A stretch of 52,776 nucleotides of DNA from Lachnospiraceae bacterium (GTDB lineage: Bacteria; Bacillota; Clostridia; Lachnospirales; Lachnospiraceae). Position numbers and translations under genes: made by a program. The stretch lies in contig JAUNWX010000009.1 of the NCBI GenBank assembly GCA_030540075.1, positions 14,607-67,382 of the forward strand, in the 5' to 3' direction. The notes beneath the pieces are model-generated. The model made no database searches. It saw nothing but the letters and a program-made list of their open reading frames with translations, and had not been told where the DNA came from. The first letter of the stretch is position 1; the number at the start of each line of letters is the position of its first letter. Below are positions 16,137 through 25,212 of the stretch, piece after piece.

Positions 16137-16184
16137 CTGTCCGGTATCTGCATGAGCGAAGGCGCTGCCTCGTCATGCGGACAG
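16137..16184. other. hairpin between kinase gene and small gene
   Basis: Arms CTGTCCG (16137-16143) and CGGACAG (16178-16184) with inner GCATGA/TCATGC pairs. No U-tract follows on the minus strand, so it looks like an mRNA processing or stabilising structure rather than a terminator. It ends about 20 nt before the small gene's start. Confidence 0.45.
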
Positions 16185-16239
16185 GATCTTTATTCTGTTT
16201 TTGAAACACATGCTTCGGTCGATCATGCAGGATGCAGGA

Positions 16240-17805
16240 TCAGCTGTAGCTTTTCTTCTCGGAATCGAGCGTGAACCAGAAATCCACACCGGTCCGTGTA
16301 TTCTTCACACCGCACTTCTGGTGGTGGGACTCCATGATGGCCTTCACGATGCTGAGGCCGAGGCCGCTGCCGCCATAGGAGCGGGTATGCGCCTTATCGA
16401 CCTTGAAGAACTTCTCCCAGATCTGCTGCAGGTCCTCCTCCGGAATCGGCTTACCGGTGTTCGACACATGGATCGATACCGTGCCGTTCGCTGCCTTTTC
16501 AGAGAAGAGGCTGATGTTATTCGGCGCCTGCAGATGGTTAAGGGCGTTGTTCAGATAGTTCGTGATGACCTCCTCGATCTTGAACTCATCCGCCCAGACC
16601 ATCGTGCCCTCCGGGATATCGATCTCCACATGGGCGTCCTTCTGACGGATCAGGATATCCGACTTCGTCACGACGCCATGAACCACCTTCGAGATGTCGA
16701 AGAGGGCGAAATCCGGCAGGTCCTTGCCCTGCTCGATGGAGCTCAGATTCATGAGTTCATGGACCATGATGTTCATGCGCTTCGCCTCATCCACGATGAC
16801 ACCACAGTAGTATTCCCGTGATGCCGGATCATCCGCGAGGCCCTCATTGAGGCCCTCCGCGTAGCCCTGGATCAGCGCGATCGGCGTTTTCAGCTCGTGG
16901 GAGACATTGGCGATAAACTCCTGCTGGCGCGCCGCGATCTTCGTCTTATTCTGGACATCCGACTGCAGCTCGTTGTTGGCGGTCTTCAGCTCCGCGATGG
17001 CGCTCTCGAGCCGATCGGACATGACATTCATCGAGTTTCCGAGCACACCGATCTCGTCACAGTGACAACCGGTATAGCGTGCCGTGAAATCGAGCCGCGA
17101 CATGCGTTCGCTGAGGCGGGCGAGCTCGTTGATCGGCTTCGAGATCTCACGGCTCATGAAGTAGACGATGATCGAGCCGATCAGGACGGCGCAGATTCCG
17201 ATGAGAAGCAGGAAGCGATTAAAGAAGCCCACCGATTCACGGAGACTCGAAATCGGCATCGACATGATAAAGGATGTCGTGTTATCCGAAAAGTAGCCCC
17301 AGCTCTCGAGGTAGAGATTTCCGCTGTTCGTATCCCGGTTGCGTTCGATCTTGTAATTATCGAAGCTGGCGAGAATCTTCCCTTTTTCATCCCCCCGGTT
17401 ACCGAAGATGTACTGATTCAGCTTCCGCATCTGAAGATGCAGATCACCATAGGTCGAGAAGGCACGATCGGTCTGCGTATCGATGATGATGACACTGACA
17501 TTGCTCGTCTCCGACAGGCTCTTGAGATACGTGGTCGCCGGTGTTTCCGTCTCCGGATTCGAGGTGTCGTAGTCACTCGGGAAGAGCTGGTCGATACGAT
17601 CGTCCGCAGCTTCATCACTCCCCAGCATCGTATCGATGGTCGTGTAGGCATTCTCGAGGGTGCTGACCTTCTGCATCGTGTAGTAGCCTTCCAGCAGGAA
17701 GGAGTTGGCCAGCAGGATGGCGATGAACAGGACGGCGATCAGGCCCATGAAGATGAAGGTGAAGCGCCATTTGATACTGCTTTTAAAACGATTCTGCTTT
17801 TTCAT
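16240..17805 (-). CDS. sensor histidine kinase, OmpR-partner type
   Basis: A 521-residue kinase: membrane helix about 14-37, extracellular region to about 195, second helix about 197-216, HAMP, coiled coil, then HisKA with the phospho-accepting His in VSHELKTPIALIQGYAEGL and an HATPase domain with N-box NYLNNALNH and G-boxes NTGKPIPEED and GGSGLGLSIVK. Its start overlaps the regulator stop (ATGA), so the pair is translationally coupled. Signal and targets are not evident; cell-envelope stress kinases often have this layout. Confidence 0.93.
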   Translation of the reverse strand: MKKQNRFKSSIKWRFTFIFMGLIAVLFIAILLANSFLLEGYYTMQKVSTLENAYTTIDTMLGSDEAADDRIDQLFPSDYDTSNPETETPATTYLKSLSETSNVSVIIIDTQTDRAFSTYGDLHLQMRKLNQYIFGNRGDEKGKILASFDNYKIERNRDTNSGNLYLESWGYFSDNTTSFIMSMPISSLRESVGFFNRFLLLIGICAVLIGSIIVYFMSREISKPINELARLSERMSRLDFTARYTGCHCDEIGVLGNSMNVMSDRLESAIAELKTANNELQSDVQNKTKIAARQQEFIANVSHELKTPIALIQGYAEGLNEGLADDPASREYYCGVIVDEAKRMNIMVHELMNLSSIEQGKDLPDFALFDISKVVHGVVTKSDILIRQKDAHVEIDIPEGTMVWADEFKIEEVITNYLNNALNHLQAPNNISLFSEKAANGTVSIHVSNTGKPIPEEDLQQIWEKFFKVDKAHTRSYGGSGLGLSIVKAIMESHHQKCGVKNTRTGVDFWFTLDSEKKSYS

Positions 17806-18485
17806 GCCTTCTCTTCCACTTCGAACTTATAGCCCATGCCCCAGACGGTCTTGATATAATCGCCCTTCGCGCCCATCTTCGCCCGCAGCTTCTTGACATG
17901 CGTGTCGATGGTCCGGGCATCGCCGAAGTAATCATAATTCCAGACGTTATTCAGGATCTTCTCACGAGACAGCGCGATGCCCTTGTTTTCGATGAAGTAG
18001 AGCAGAAGCTCATACTCCTTGAAGCTGAGCTCGATTTCCTTTCCGTCGATCTTCACCGAGTGCGCCGACTTGTCGACCTCGATGCCACCGATCCGTACGA
18101 CCTCATCCTGGTTCACACCGGAGCGGCGAAGGATCGCCTCGACACGGGCCACCAGGATCTTCGGTGAAAACGGCTTCGAGATGTACTCGTCGGCACCGTA
18201 CTCGAAGCCCTTCAGCTCGTCCGTCTCCTCGGTGCGCGCCGTCAGCATGATGACCGGCACCTTACTGTGCTCCCGCACGGTTTTCAGCACCTCCCAGCCA
18301 TCCATCTTCGGCATCATCACATCGAGGATGATGAGCGCGATCTCCTTATCCGCGAAAAAGACGTCGATCGCCTCCTCGCCGTCACCGGCTTCCACGGTCT
18401 CATAGCCCTTGATCTTCAGGAAATCCGAGATGAGCTTCCGCATCCGCTCTTCATCATCGACCACCAGTACCTTCAGTTTATCCAT
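17802..18485 (-). CDS. response regulator, OmpR/PhoB type
   Basis: A 227-residue regulator. The receiver domain has DDEE (10-13), phospho-acceptor Asp in LIILDVMMPKMDGW, Thr in MLTART and Lys in ISKPFSP. The winged-helix effector (about 130-225) ends in RTIDTHVKKLRAKMG and TVWGMGYKFE, typical of the family. The start has AGAGG six bases upstream. It is the first gene of the pair with the kinase and lies about 115 bp after the helicase gene. Confidence 0.94.
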   Translation of the reverse strand: MDKLKVLVVDDEERMRKLISDFLKIKGYETVEAGDGEEAIDVFFADKEIALIILDVMMPKMDGWEVLKTVREHSKVPVIMLTARTEETDELKGFEYGADEYISKPFSPKILVARVEAILRRSGVNQDEVVRIGGIEVDKSAHSVKIDGKEIELSFKEYELLLYFIENKGIALSREKILNNVWNYDYFGDARTIDTHVKKLRAKMGAKGDYIKTVWGMGYKFEVEEKA

Positions 18486-18600
18486 CCTTCTACCTCTTTA
18501 TTTTTCTCCACTTCACATCGTGTGTAGTGCAGCAGATATCTTCCGTCTTCCGTTCTCGTCCTGCGCGGACCGTGCCTCCGAGCTGCACGCTGTCCATGGT

Positions 18601-20592
18601 TCAGCTTCGTCGTCTCCGGAAAATTTCCGGAAGCGAGCGTAGCCGACCATCGTGCCGCGGCTTCACATCCGACAGCCCGTCCAGCAGGAAGCGGCTCGGA
18701 CTGCATTTTTTAGCATAGCGACTCTCTGTGAAATAAATGTGAAGTTCTTTCTTCGCCCGTGTACAGGCGACATAAAATGCCCGTCGCTCCTCCTCGATCT
18801 GCGCCGTCGTGACCGCCTTCGCATACGGCGTCACGCCCTCCGTCGCATCGATGAGATGGACGATGTCGAACTCGAGCCCCTTACTGCCATGGAAGGTCAT
18901 CAGCCGCACCCCGCGCCCCGCCTCGTTCCGGACCGCCGCCCGCTTCAGCTCCTCCCCGTAGTTCTCCGCATAGGCGAGCCACTTCCGTTTATCCGGCTCC
19001 TGCCGCGCGGACAGCTCCAGCGCATCCATTATAGCATGGACGCCGTCCAGCTCCGTATGATTTTCCTGAGCCCACGCCTCGAGATAGCTCAGATACCCCA
19101 CGCGGAGGCCAATGTAGATGACCGCGGCTTCGGATGGCAGGGCGCGGATGGCTTTTAAATCCTCCACGAAACGATCGAGGATCACGTCCATCCCCCGCTT
19201 ATCCCGGTAGTAGCGTCGCAGCTTCTCGAAATCCATCGCGCGATCCCGCACGGCCTCCCGCGAGATATAGCGGTTCGGCTTATTCATGATGCGCATGAAA
19301 TCCCGGCGGGTGCCGGTGCCGAGGGCGAGCCGGATATAGGCGAGGATGTCCTGTGCCACCGTACTGTCATAGAGATTTTTCGTATGATCACGCGTCGTAT
19401 ACGGAAGCTGCAGCCGCACAAATTCGGAGATCAGCGGTCGCGCCAGGGTCTGGGTCCGGAACAGGACGGCGATACGCTCCGGCGGAATCCCGCGTGCGAG
19501 CTCCTCCCGGATGTTCTTCAGCACGAGTGCATACTCCTGCAGAGTATCGCCCGTCTGATAACGGAGCGCCCGTCCGCCCGGTCCCTGTACGGCCTTGATT
19601 TCCTTCGAGAAGCGATGTGCGTTCCGGGCGATGACATGCGCCGAAAATGTAACGATCTCCTCATGTGATCGGTAGTTATTTGAGAGCGTGATGCGCGCGG
19701 CGCCCGGATAATCGCGCTCGAAGCCGAGCATGATGCCGGGATCCGAGCCCCGGAAGGCGTAGATTGACTGGTCGTCGTCCCCGACGATGAAGAGATTGTT
19801 CTCCGGCAGCGCGAGCATACGCACGATTTCATACTGAAGAGGGCTGATATCCTGGAACTCATCGACGAGCAGATACTTGTACTTCTCCTGCCAGCGGCGA
19901 AGCTCCGCCGGCTCATCGCGGAAGAGCTGACGACAGCGAAGGAGCATATCATCGAAGTCCACGAGGCGCCGCCGCCCCAGGCTCTCCTGATACTGCAGCA
20001 TGAGGGCCGTGAACTGCTCGTTCGGGAGCAGGTTCGAGTCAAATTCCGAAATCAGCTTTCCGCTCCCCTTGAAACGGGAGATCTCGCCGATGAGGAGGCG
20101 CAGGAAGTCCTGATCATAGCTGCAGTCGATGCCGAGGGCGTCGGCGATTTCGCGGAGGGTCTGCGACTGTTCCTGCTCGCTCAGGATGTTTTTATACGAA
20201 AAGTGATAGCGGATGCGCAGGATGAAGAAAAAGATCGAGTGGAAGGTGCCGAAGTTCACCTGCCCGCCGGCGTCGCGCAGGCTGCCCGGAAGGCGTGCAT
20301 CCTCGCCGGACGAAAAGGCCGGACGATGCCCGGCTTCGGCTTCGTAAGCATCCCCCAGCCGCTGCTTCATCTGCGCCTCGAGGTAGAGCTTCCGGAAGCG
20401 GCTCTCCATCTCGAGGGCGGCGGCCTTCGTGAAGGTGATGACGAGGATGTCCTCCGGGCGCACGCCGGACCGGATTAGCTGCAGGATACGATGCGTGATC
20501 ACCGTCGTCTTCCCGGAGCCTGGTCCGGCCAGCACCATCGCCGGCCCGTCTCTGTGTTCGATTGCCCGTTTCTGATCGATAGAAAAACCCAT
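18601..20592 (-). CDS. UvrD/PcrA-like superfamily 1 DNA helicase
   Basis: A 663-residue 3'-5' helicase with all SF1A motifs in order: Walker A AGPGSGKTT (about 22-30), DEFQD (motif II), GDDDQSIYAFRG (III), FRTQTLARPL, FHGSKGLEFD (V) and RRAFYVACTRAK (VI). It is somewhat shorter than PcrA, with a reduced C-terminal tail, and is probably a repair or replication-conflict helicase. The ATG at 20592 is the only possible start, because an in-frame TAG lies four codons upstream. No ribosome site stands at normal distance, and the codon lies inside a 10-bp hairpin (see that entry). An AGGAG is 28 nt upstream. Confidence 0.9.
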   Translation of the reverse strand: MGFSIDQKRAIEHRDGPAMVLAGPGSGKTTVITHRILQLIRSGVRPEDILVITFTKAAALEMESRFRKLYLEAQMKQRLGDAYEAEAGHRPAFSSGEDARLPGSLRDAGGQVNFGTFHSIFFFILRIRYHFSYKNILSEQEQSQTLREIADALGIDCSYDQDFLRLLIGEISRFKGSGKLISEFDSNLLPNEQFTALMLQYQESLGRRRLVDFDDMLLRCRQLFRDEPAELRRWQEKYKYLLVDEFQDISPLQYEIVRMLALPENNLFIVGDDDQSIYAFRGSDPGIMLGFERDYPGAARITLSNNYRSHEEIVTFSAHVIARNAHRFSKEIKAVQGPGGRALRYQTGDTLQEYALVLKNIREELARGIPPERIAVLFRTQTLARPLISEFVRLQLPYTTRDHTKNLYDSTVAQDILAYIRLALGTGTRRDFMRIMNKPNRYISREAVRDRAMDFEKLRRYYRDKRGMDVILDRFVEDLKAIRALPSEAAVIYIGLRVGYLSYLEAWAQENHTELDGVHAIMDALELSARQEPDKRKWLAYAENYGEELKRAAVRNEAGRGVRLMTFHGSKGLEFDIVHLIDATEGVTPYAKAVTTAQIEEERRAFYVACTRAKKELHIYFTESRYAKKCSPSRFLLDGLSDVKPRHDGRLRSLPEIFRRRRS

Positions 20593-20614
20593 GGCAGTAT
20601 TCTACCATGGGTTT
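20583..20614 (-). terminator. hairpin with T-run that contains the helicase start codon
   Basis: Perfect 10-bp arms AAACCCATGG/CCATGGGTTT (20585-20594, 20605-20614), 10-nt loop, then TTTTT on the minus strand. It resembles the terminator of the gltX transcript, yet the helicase ATG (20590-20592) is in the distal arm. It may attenuate read-through and hide the start from ribosomes. Two further hairpins (ATACGCA/TGCGTAT, GCAGATG/CATCTGC, about 20673-20708) stand upstream. Confidence 0.6.
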
Positions 20615-20742
20615 CTGAAATCTCCTATAGTCGTTAAAACGACCATATTTTATACGGATATATGTGGGCGTGATACGCATATCTGCGTATGCAGATGATG
20701 CATCTGCCACACATGCCACTTCGCGACCTGGAGCGATATGTC

Positions 20743-22194
20743 TTACGCCTCGAGGCGACGGATACCGTCGGCGATACGCTGGAGAGACTCCTCCTTGCCG
20801 AGGACCTCCATGATCTCGGTCGCACCGGCCGGGGTCATCTGACGGCCGGAAAGCGCGATACGAATCGGCCACATGATGAAGCCGGTCTTGTAGCCCTTCT
20901 CCTTACCATACGCGGAAAGCAGCTCGAACAGGGCGTCGTTGGAGAAATCCTCCTGTGCACTGAGCAGCGGCTGTACCTCGCGGAGAAGTGCAAGCGAATT
21001 CTCGAGGGTCGTCTTTGACTTCTTATTGATGTAGAGCTCGGTGCTGTACTCCGGAAGGGCCTCGAAGAAGCCGATCATCTCCTCGTTGATGTCCGGGAAG
21101 ATCTCGATACGCGTCTTCACCATCGTCGCGATGTGCTTAAGATCGAGTGGCTTCGTGATGATCTTCTGGATATACGGAAGCGCACGCTCGTAATACTGAT
21201 CGAAATCCATCGCCTTGATGTACTCGCCATCCATCCAGCGCAGCTTCTCCATATCGAAGACCGCCGGGCTCTTCGAGATACGATGATAATCAAACTTCTC
21301 GATGAGGTCCTGGAGGGACATGATCTCGTTGTTATCCTCCGGTGACCAGCCGAGGAGAGCGACGAAGTTCACGACTGCCTCCGCTACGAAGCCCTGGTCG
21401 ATGAGGTCCTCGAAGGAGGCATGACCGGAACGCTTGCTGAGCTTCTTGTGGTTCTCATCGGTGATGAGCGGGCAGTGCACATACTTCGGAATCTCCCAGC
21501 CGAAGGCCTCGTAGAGACGATTGTACTTCGGGCTCGAGCTCAGGTACTCGTTGCCGCGAACGACGTGGGTGATGCCCATCAGATGATCGTCGACGACATT
21601 GGCGAAATTATAGGTCGGATAGCCATCGGACTTGATGAGCACCATGTCATCGAGCTCGGCATTATCGACGGTGACGTCTCCGTAGAGCTCGTCGTGGAAG
21701 GTCGTCGTGCCCTCGGTCGGGTTGTTCTGACGGATGACATACGGCATACCGGCGGCGAGCTTTGCCTCGATCTCCTCCTTCGAGAGGGAAAGACAGTGCT
21801 TATCATAGTGCATGATTTCTTCGCCATTCACGGTGGTCTTCAGGGACTCCAGGCGCTCCTTCGTGCAGAAGCAGTAGTATGCCTTACCCTCATCGACGAG
21901 CTGCTTCGCATACTTCATATAGATGCCCTGTGCACGACGCTCGGACTGCACGTACGGACCGCAGTCGCCCGGCTTATCCGGGGACTCATCCGCGATCAGG
22001 CCGGTATCGGCGAGGGTTTCATTGATAAGCTCGACGGCACCCTCGACGAAACGCTCCTGGTCGGTATCCTCGATACGGAGGAGGAAATCACCACCCTCAT
22101 GCTTCGCGATGAGGTAGGCGTAAAGTGCGGTACGAAGGTTACCTACATGCATTCTACCGGTTGGAGAAGGTGCATATCTCGTTCTGATCTTCAT
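20743..22194 (-). CDS. gltX: glutamyl-tRNA synthetase
   Basis: A 483-residue class I synthetase. The HIGH motif appears as [16 protein letters not shown] (about 9-24) and the KMSKS motif as KKLSKRSG (about 245); the C-terminal alpha-helical anticodon-binding part follows. It charges tRNA-Glu and in many Clostridia also supplies Glu-tRNA-Gln for the amidotransferase. ATG 22194 was chosen because AAAGGAG precedes it and the motif follows at the usual distance; the open frame reaches 23 codons further. It follows pnp but is separated by a good terminator. Confidence 0.96.
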   Translation of the reverse strand: MKIRTRYAPSPTGRMHVGNLRTALYAYLIAKHEGGDFLLRIEDTDQERFVEGAVELINETLADTGLIADESPDKPGDCGPYVQSERRAQGIYMKYAKQLVDEGKAYYCFCTKERLESLKTTVNGEEIMHYDKHCLSLSKEEIEAKLAAGMPYVIRQNNPTEGTTTFHDELYGDVTVDNAELDDMVLIKSDGYPTYNFANVVDDHLMGITHVVRGNEYLSSSPKYNRLYEAFGWEIPKYVHCPLITDENHKKLSKRSGHASFEDLIDQGFVAEAVVNFVALLGWSPEDNNEIMSLQDLIEKFDYHRISKSPAVFDMEKLRWMDGEYIKAMDFDQYYERALPYIQKIITKPLDLKHIATMVKTRIEIFPDINEEMIGFFEALPEYSTELYINKKSKTTLENSLALLREVQPLLSAQEDFSNDALFELLSAYGKEKGYKTGFIMWPIRIALSGRQMTPAGATEIMEVLGKEESLQRIADGIRRLEA

Positions 22195-22293
22195 AATTTG
22201 GAACTCCTTTATCACTAAAAAACGACATGTCTGTGCCCTGAAGTGCGACAGGCATTCATGCATACAGAAGCTGAGCTGCAGCTCCTGACGCGT

Positions 22294-22330
22294 TTAAAAA
22301 GGTCCGGTCCAGTTTCCTGAACACGGACCT
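22294..22330 (-). terminator. intrinsic terminator of pnp
   Basis: Outer arms AGGTCCG/CGGACCT (22300-22306, 22324-22330), inner GTTCAG/CTGGAC closed by a GAAA tetraloop, then TTTTTA on the minus strand. It sits just after the pnp stop. Confidence 0.9.
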
Positions 22331-22341
22331 CTCTTTTTATC

Positions 22342-24435
22342 TTAATCTCTCAGATCCTGTGGGCGCATGGTGAGGTTGATACGACCCATCTTGTCGACTT
22401 CCTGAACCTTGACGGTTACTTCGTCGCCGATGTTGACCACATCCTCTACCTTATCAACGCGGCCATCCGCGAGCTTCGAGATATGTACCATGCCATCCTT
22501 GTTCGGGCTGAGCTGTACGAAGGCACCGAAGTTCATGATGCGAACGACCTTACCGGTCAGAACCTGACCCGGCTCGATGTCGTTGACGATGGACTCGATG
22601 ATCTTCTTCGCCTTCTCGAGCGCGTTCTTATCGATGCCGGAGATGGAAACCATACCGCTGTCATCGATGTCGATCTTTGCACCGGTCTCATCGATGATGC
22701 CGTTGATGGTCTTACCCTGCTTACCGATGACATCACCGATCTTCTGCGGATCGATCTGCATGGTGATGATCTTCGGCGCATACTCGGAAAGCTCTGCACG
22801 CGGAGCGGCGATGGCATCCTTCATAACGCCATCCATGATGAAGTTACGTGCCTCGTGGGCTCTGTGGATCGCCTCGGTCACGATGTCTCTGGTGAGACCG
22901 TGGATCTTGATATCCATCTGGATCGCGGTGATGCCCTCATGTGTACCGGTTACCTTGAAGTCCATGTCACCGAAGAAATCCTCGAGACCCTGGATATCGG
23001 TCAGTACGATGTAGTCATCATCCGTGTCACCGGTCACGAGACCGCAGCTGATACCGGCTACCGGCTCCTTGATCGGAACACCGGCTGCCATCAGTGACAG
23101 GCAGGATGCGCAGGTTGAACCCATGGAAGTGGAACCGTTCGACTCCATGGTCTCGGAAACGGCACGGATCGCATACGGGAACTCCTCAACGGAAGGAAGC
23201 ACCGGAATCAGGGCCCTCTCTGCGAGTGCGCCATGACCGATTTCACGACGTCCCGGTCCACGGCTGGCCTTCGCCTCACCTACGGAGTAGCCCGGGAAGT
23301 TATACTGGTGAAGGTAACGCTTCTCGGTGATGTACTCGTTGAGGCCCTCGACCTTCTGAACCTCGGAAAGAGGTGCCAGGGTGACGATATCGAGGATCTG
23401 GGTCTGTCCACGCTTGAACATCGCTGAACCATGGACTCTCGGAATCAGATCCACCTCTGCCTCGAGCGGACGGATCTCCTCGATCTTACGACCATCCGGT
23501 CTCTTGTGATCCTTCAGGATCATCTTACGAACGGTCTTCTTCTCATACTGATATACGGCATCCGGAAGCTGCTGAAGGGCATCCTCATCATCTGCGAGTG
23601 CCTCCTCGAGCTTTCTGGTCACCTCGGCGATATTGGCATCACGCTGCTGCTTGTCATCGGTGAATACCGCGGTCTCCATCTCCTCTTCCGGAACGATGGA
23701 CTTGATCTTATCGAAGAGTGCCTGCGGAACCGCATAGCTCTCGTACGGTGTCTTCTCCTTACCACACTCGGCGATGATGGAATCGAAGAAGCTGATGATC
23801 TGCTTGTTGATCTCGTCGGCCTTATAGATCGCCTCGATCATCTGATCATCGGAGATGCAGTTTGCACCAGCCTCGATCATGATGACCTTATCGCGGGTCG
23901 ATGCGACGGTCAGGTTCAGGTCGGATACGGTCTTCTCTGCGTTGGTCGGATTGATGATGAACTCACCGTTGATCATGCCGACCTGCGTGGAAGCGCATGG
24001 ACCATCCCATGGAACGTTGGAAATCGCGGTCGCCAGGGAAGAACCAAGCATCGCAAGCAGCTCCGGGGAGCAGTCCTGATCGACGGACATCACGAGGTTG
24101 TCGAGCAGAACGTCGTTACGGAAATCCTTCGGGAAGAGCGGTCTCATCGGACGATCGATGACACGGGAGGTGAGGATCGCATTATCGCTTGCTCTGCCCT
24201 CTCTCTTCTTAAATCCACCCGGGAACTGTCCTACGGCATACATCTTCTCCTCATACTCCACCTGGAGCGGGAAGAAATCGATACCGTCACGCGGCTGTGC
24301 CGATGCGGTACAGGTGGACAGAACGGTCGTATCGCCATAGTGCATCAGTGCTGCACCGTTTGCCTGGGCACATACACGACCGATATCGACGGTCAGTGTT
24401 CTGCCGGCGAGTTCCATTGAATAACTCTTGTACAT
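22342..24435 (-). CDS. pnp: polyribonucleotide nucleotidyltransferase (PNPase)
   Basis: A 697-residue phosphorolytic 3'-5' exoribonuclease of full family length: first RNase PH domain (about 10-145), helical linker, second RNase PH domain (about 310-540) with the catalytic-loop DIQGLEDFFGDMDFKV region, KH domain with IGDVIGKQGKTI, and S1 domain GQVLTGKVVRIMNFGAFV. Ribosome site AAAGGAGG. It lies downstream of rpsO, as in many bacteria, behind the rpsO terminator and a structured leader. Such leaders let PNPase control its own mRNA in enterobacteria; that role here is inferred. Confidence 0.97.
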   Translation of the reverse strand: MYKSYSMELAGRTLTVDIGRVCAQANGAALMHYGDTTVLSTCTASAQPRDGIDFFPLQVEYEEKMYAVGQFPGGFKKREGRASDNAILTSRVIDRPMRPLFPKDFRNDVLLDNLVMSVDQDCSPELLAMLGSSLATAISNVPWDGPCASTQVGMINGEFIINPTNAEKTVSDLNLTVASTRDKVIMIEAGANCISDDQMIEAIYKADEINKQIISFFDSIIAECGKEKTPYESYAVPQALFDKIKSIVPEEEMETAVFTDDKQQRDANIAEVTRKLEEALADDEDALQQLPDAVYQYEKKTVRKMILKDHKRPDGRKIEEIRPLEAEVDLIPRVHGSAMFKRGQTQILDIVTLAPLSEVQKVEGLNEYITEKRYLHQYNFPGYSVGEAKASRGPGRREIGHGALAERALIPVLPSVEEFPYAIRAVSETMESNGSTSMGSTCASCLSLMAAGVPIKEPVAGISCGLVTGDTDDDYIVLTDIQGLEDFFGDMDFKVTGTHEGITAIQMDIKIHGLTRDIVTEAIHRAHEARNFIMDGVMKDAIAAPRAELSEYAPKIITMQIDPQKIGDVIGKQGKTINGIIDETGAKIDIDDSGMVSISGIDKNALEKAKKIIESIVNDIEPGQVLTGKVVRIMNFGAFVQLSPNKDGMVHISKLADGRVDKVEDVVNIGDEVTVKVQEVDKMGRINLTMRPQDLRD

Positions 24436-24454
24436 TCGTACCTCCTTTTATATA

Positions 24455-24554
24455 GACAGGGAGGTCCAAAAACACTGATCAGGCTCCCTCTTCGTGCGGA
24501 ACGGGTTCCTGCAGAAAACCGGGCCTCATCAGTGGTCTCGGATACTTCCCTGTC
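24455..24554 (-). promoter_or_regulatory. long-range structured leader of pnp
   Basis: Closing arms GACAGGGA/TCCCTGTC (24455-24462, 24547-24554) and inner arms CACTGATCAGGC/GCCTCATCAGTG (24473-24484, 24523-24534; one mismatch) place about 100 nt of the leader in one extended stem 20 nt before the pnp start. It is the kind of structure used for PNPase autocontrol. Confidence 0.55.
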
Positions 24555-24618
24555 GATGATTTCGATAAATCCATGTGCACGATCACAGAAAGGCACATAG
24601 TCTATATGATTATAGTAT

Positions 24619-24655
24619 AAAAAAAGGACGGAGAAAAGTATCTCCGCCCTTTTTC
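24619..24655 (-). terminator. intrinsic terminator of rpsO
   Basis: Arms GGACGGAGA/TCTCCGCCC (24626-24634, 24641-24649) with seven T on the minus strand. Some transcription must pass it or start after it to express pnp; a TATAAT (minus) lies directly downstream but has no good -35. Confidence 0.88.
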
Positions 24656-24670
24656 TTTATGAGTTTTAGA

Positions 24671-24937
24671 TTACTTTCTGATGCCGAGCTTCTCGATGAG
24701 GGATCTGTAGCTGTCCAGATCGTTCTTCTGAAGGTAAGCAAGAAGGCCTCTTCTCTGACCAACCATCATGAGAAGACCACGTCTTGAGTGGTGATCCTTC
24801 GGGTTCTTCTTAAGGTGCTCAGTGAGCTCGTTGATACGTGCAGTCAGAATCGCGATCTGAACCTCTGGTGAACCTGTGTCACCAGCCTTACGGCCGTACT
24901 GCTCGATGATCGCTGTCTTCTTCTCCTTGGAAATCAT
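24671..24937 (-). CDS. rpsO: 30S ribosomal protein S15
   Basis: An 88-residue protein of exact family length. Signature segments include [24 protein letters not shown] and [23 protein letters not shown], the latter binding the 16S rRNA three-way junction. Ribosome site AGGAGG nine bases before ATG. Monocistronic with its own promoter, a leader of about 100 nt and a terminator; the leader may serve for S15 autoregulation, but no specific fold is proven. Confidence 0.97.
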   Translation of the reverse strand: MISKEKKTAIIEQYGRKAGDTGSPEVQIAILTARINELTEHLKKNPKDHHSRRGLLMMVGQRRGLLAYLQKNDLDSYRSLIEKLGIRK

Positions 24938-25042
24938 GTTAAATCCTCCTGATAATAAACTATGTCACGCATGGTGACGACTTACGTTAACAGAGCTGCC
25001 GGATGGAGTTCCGCGCAACCATGCCAACGCGCATACGAATGT

Positions 25043-25071
25043 ACTCTAACAGAAGTCCCCCGGCTTGTCAA
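25043..25071 (-). promoter_or_regulatory. promoter of rpsO
   Basis: Minus strand TTGACA (25066-25071), 17-bp spacer, TAGAGT (25043-25048). Upstream towards truB/ribF, arms CCGTTCAGC/GCTGGACGG (25119-25127, 25153-25161) form a weak terminator-like stem, with a run of eight C in its loop. Confidence 0.85.
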
Positions 25072-25212
25072 TCGCTTATTGGCCGGAACAGGGCACTTTT
25101 CCGGGATATTTGTAGTAACCGTCCAGCCGGGGGGGGTGAAGAAGCCATTCCAGCTGAACGGTTATGGATATTTCAGCGTGTTCGGACCGAACATCCTCTT
25201 TTTGTCCCGGGC

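Noticed and set aside
20192-20872. 226-codon minus-strand frame beginning upstream of the helicase
   Set aside because: It is out of frame with the helicase motifs and gives an Arg-rich shadow translation; the true helicase frame starts at 20592.
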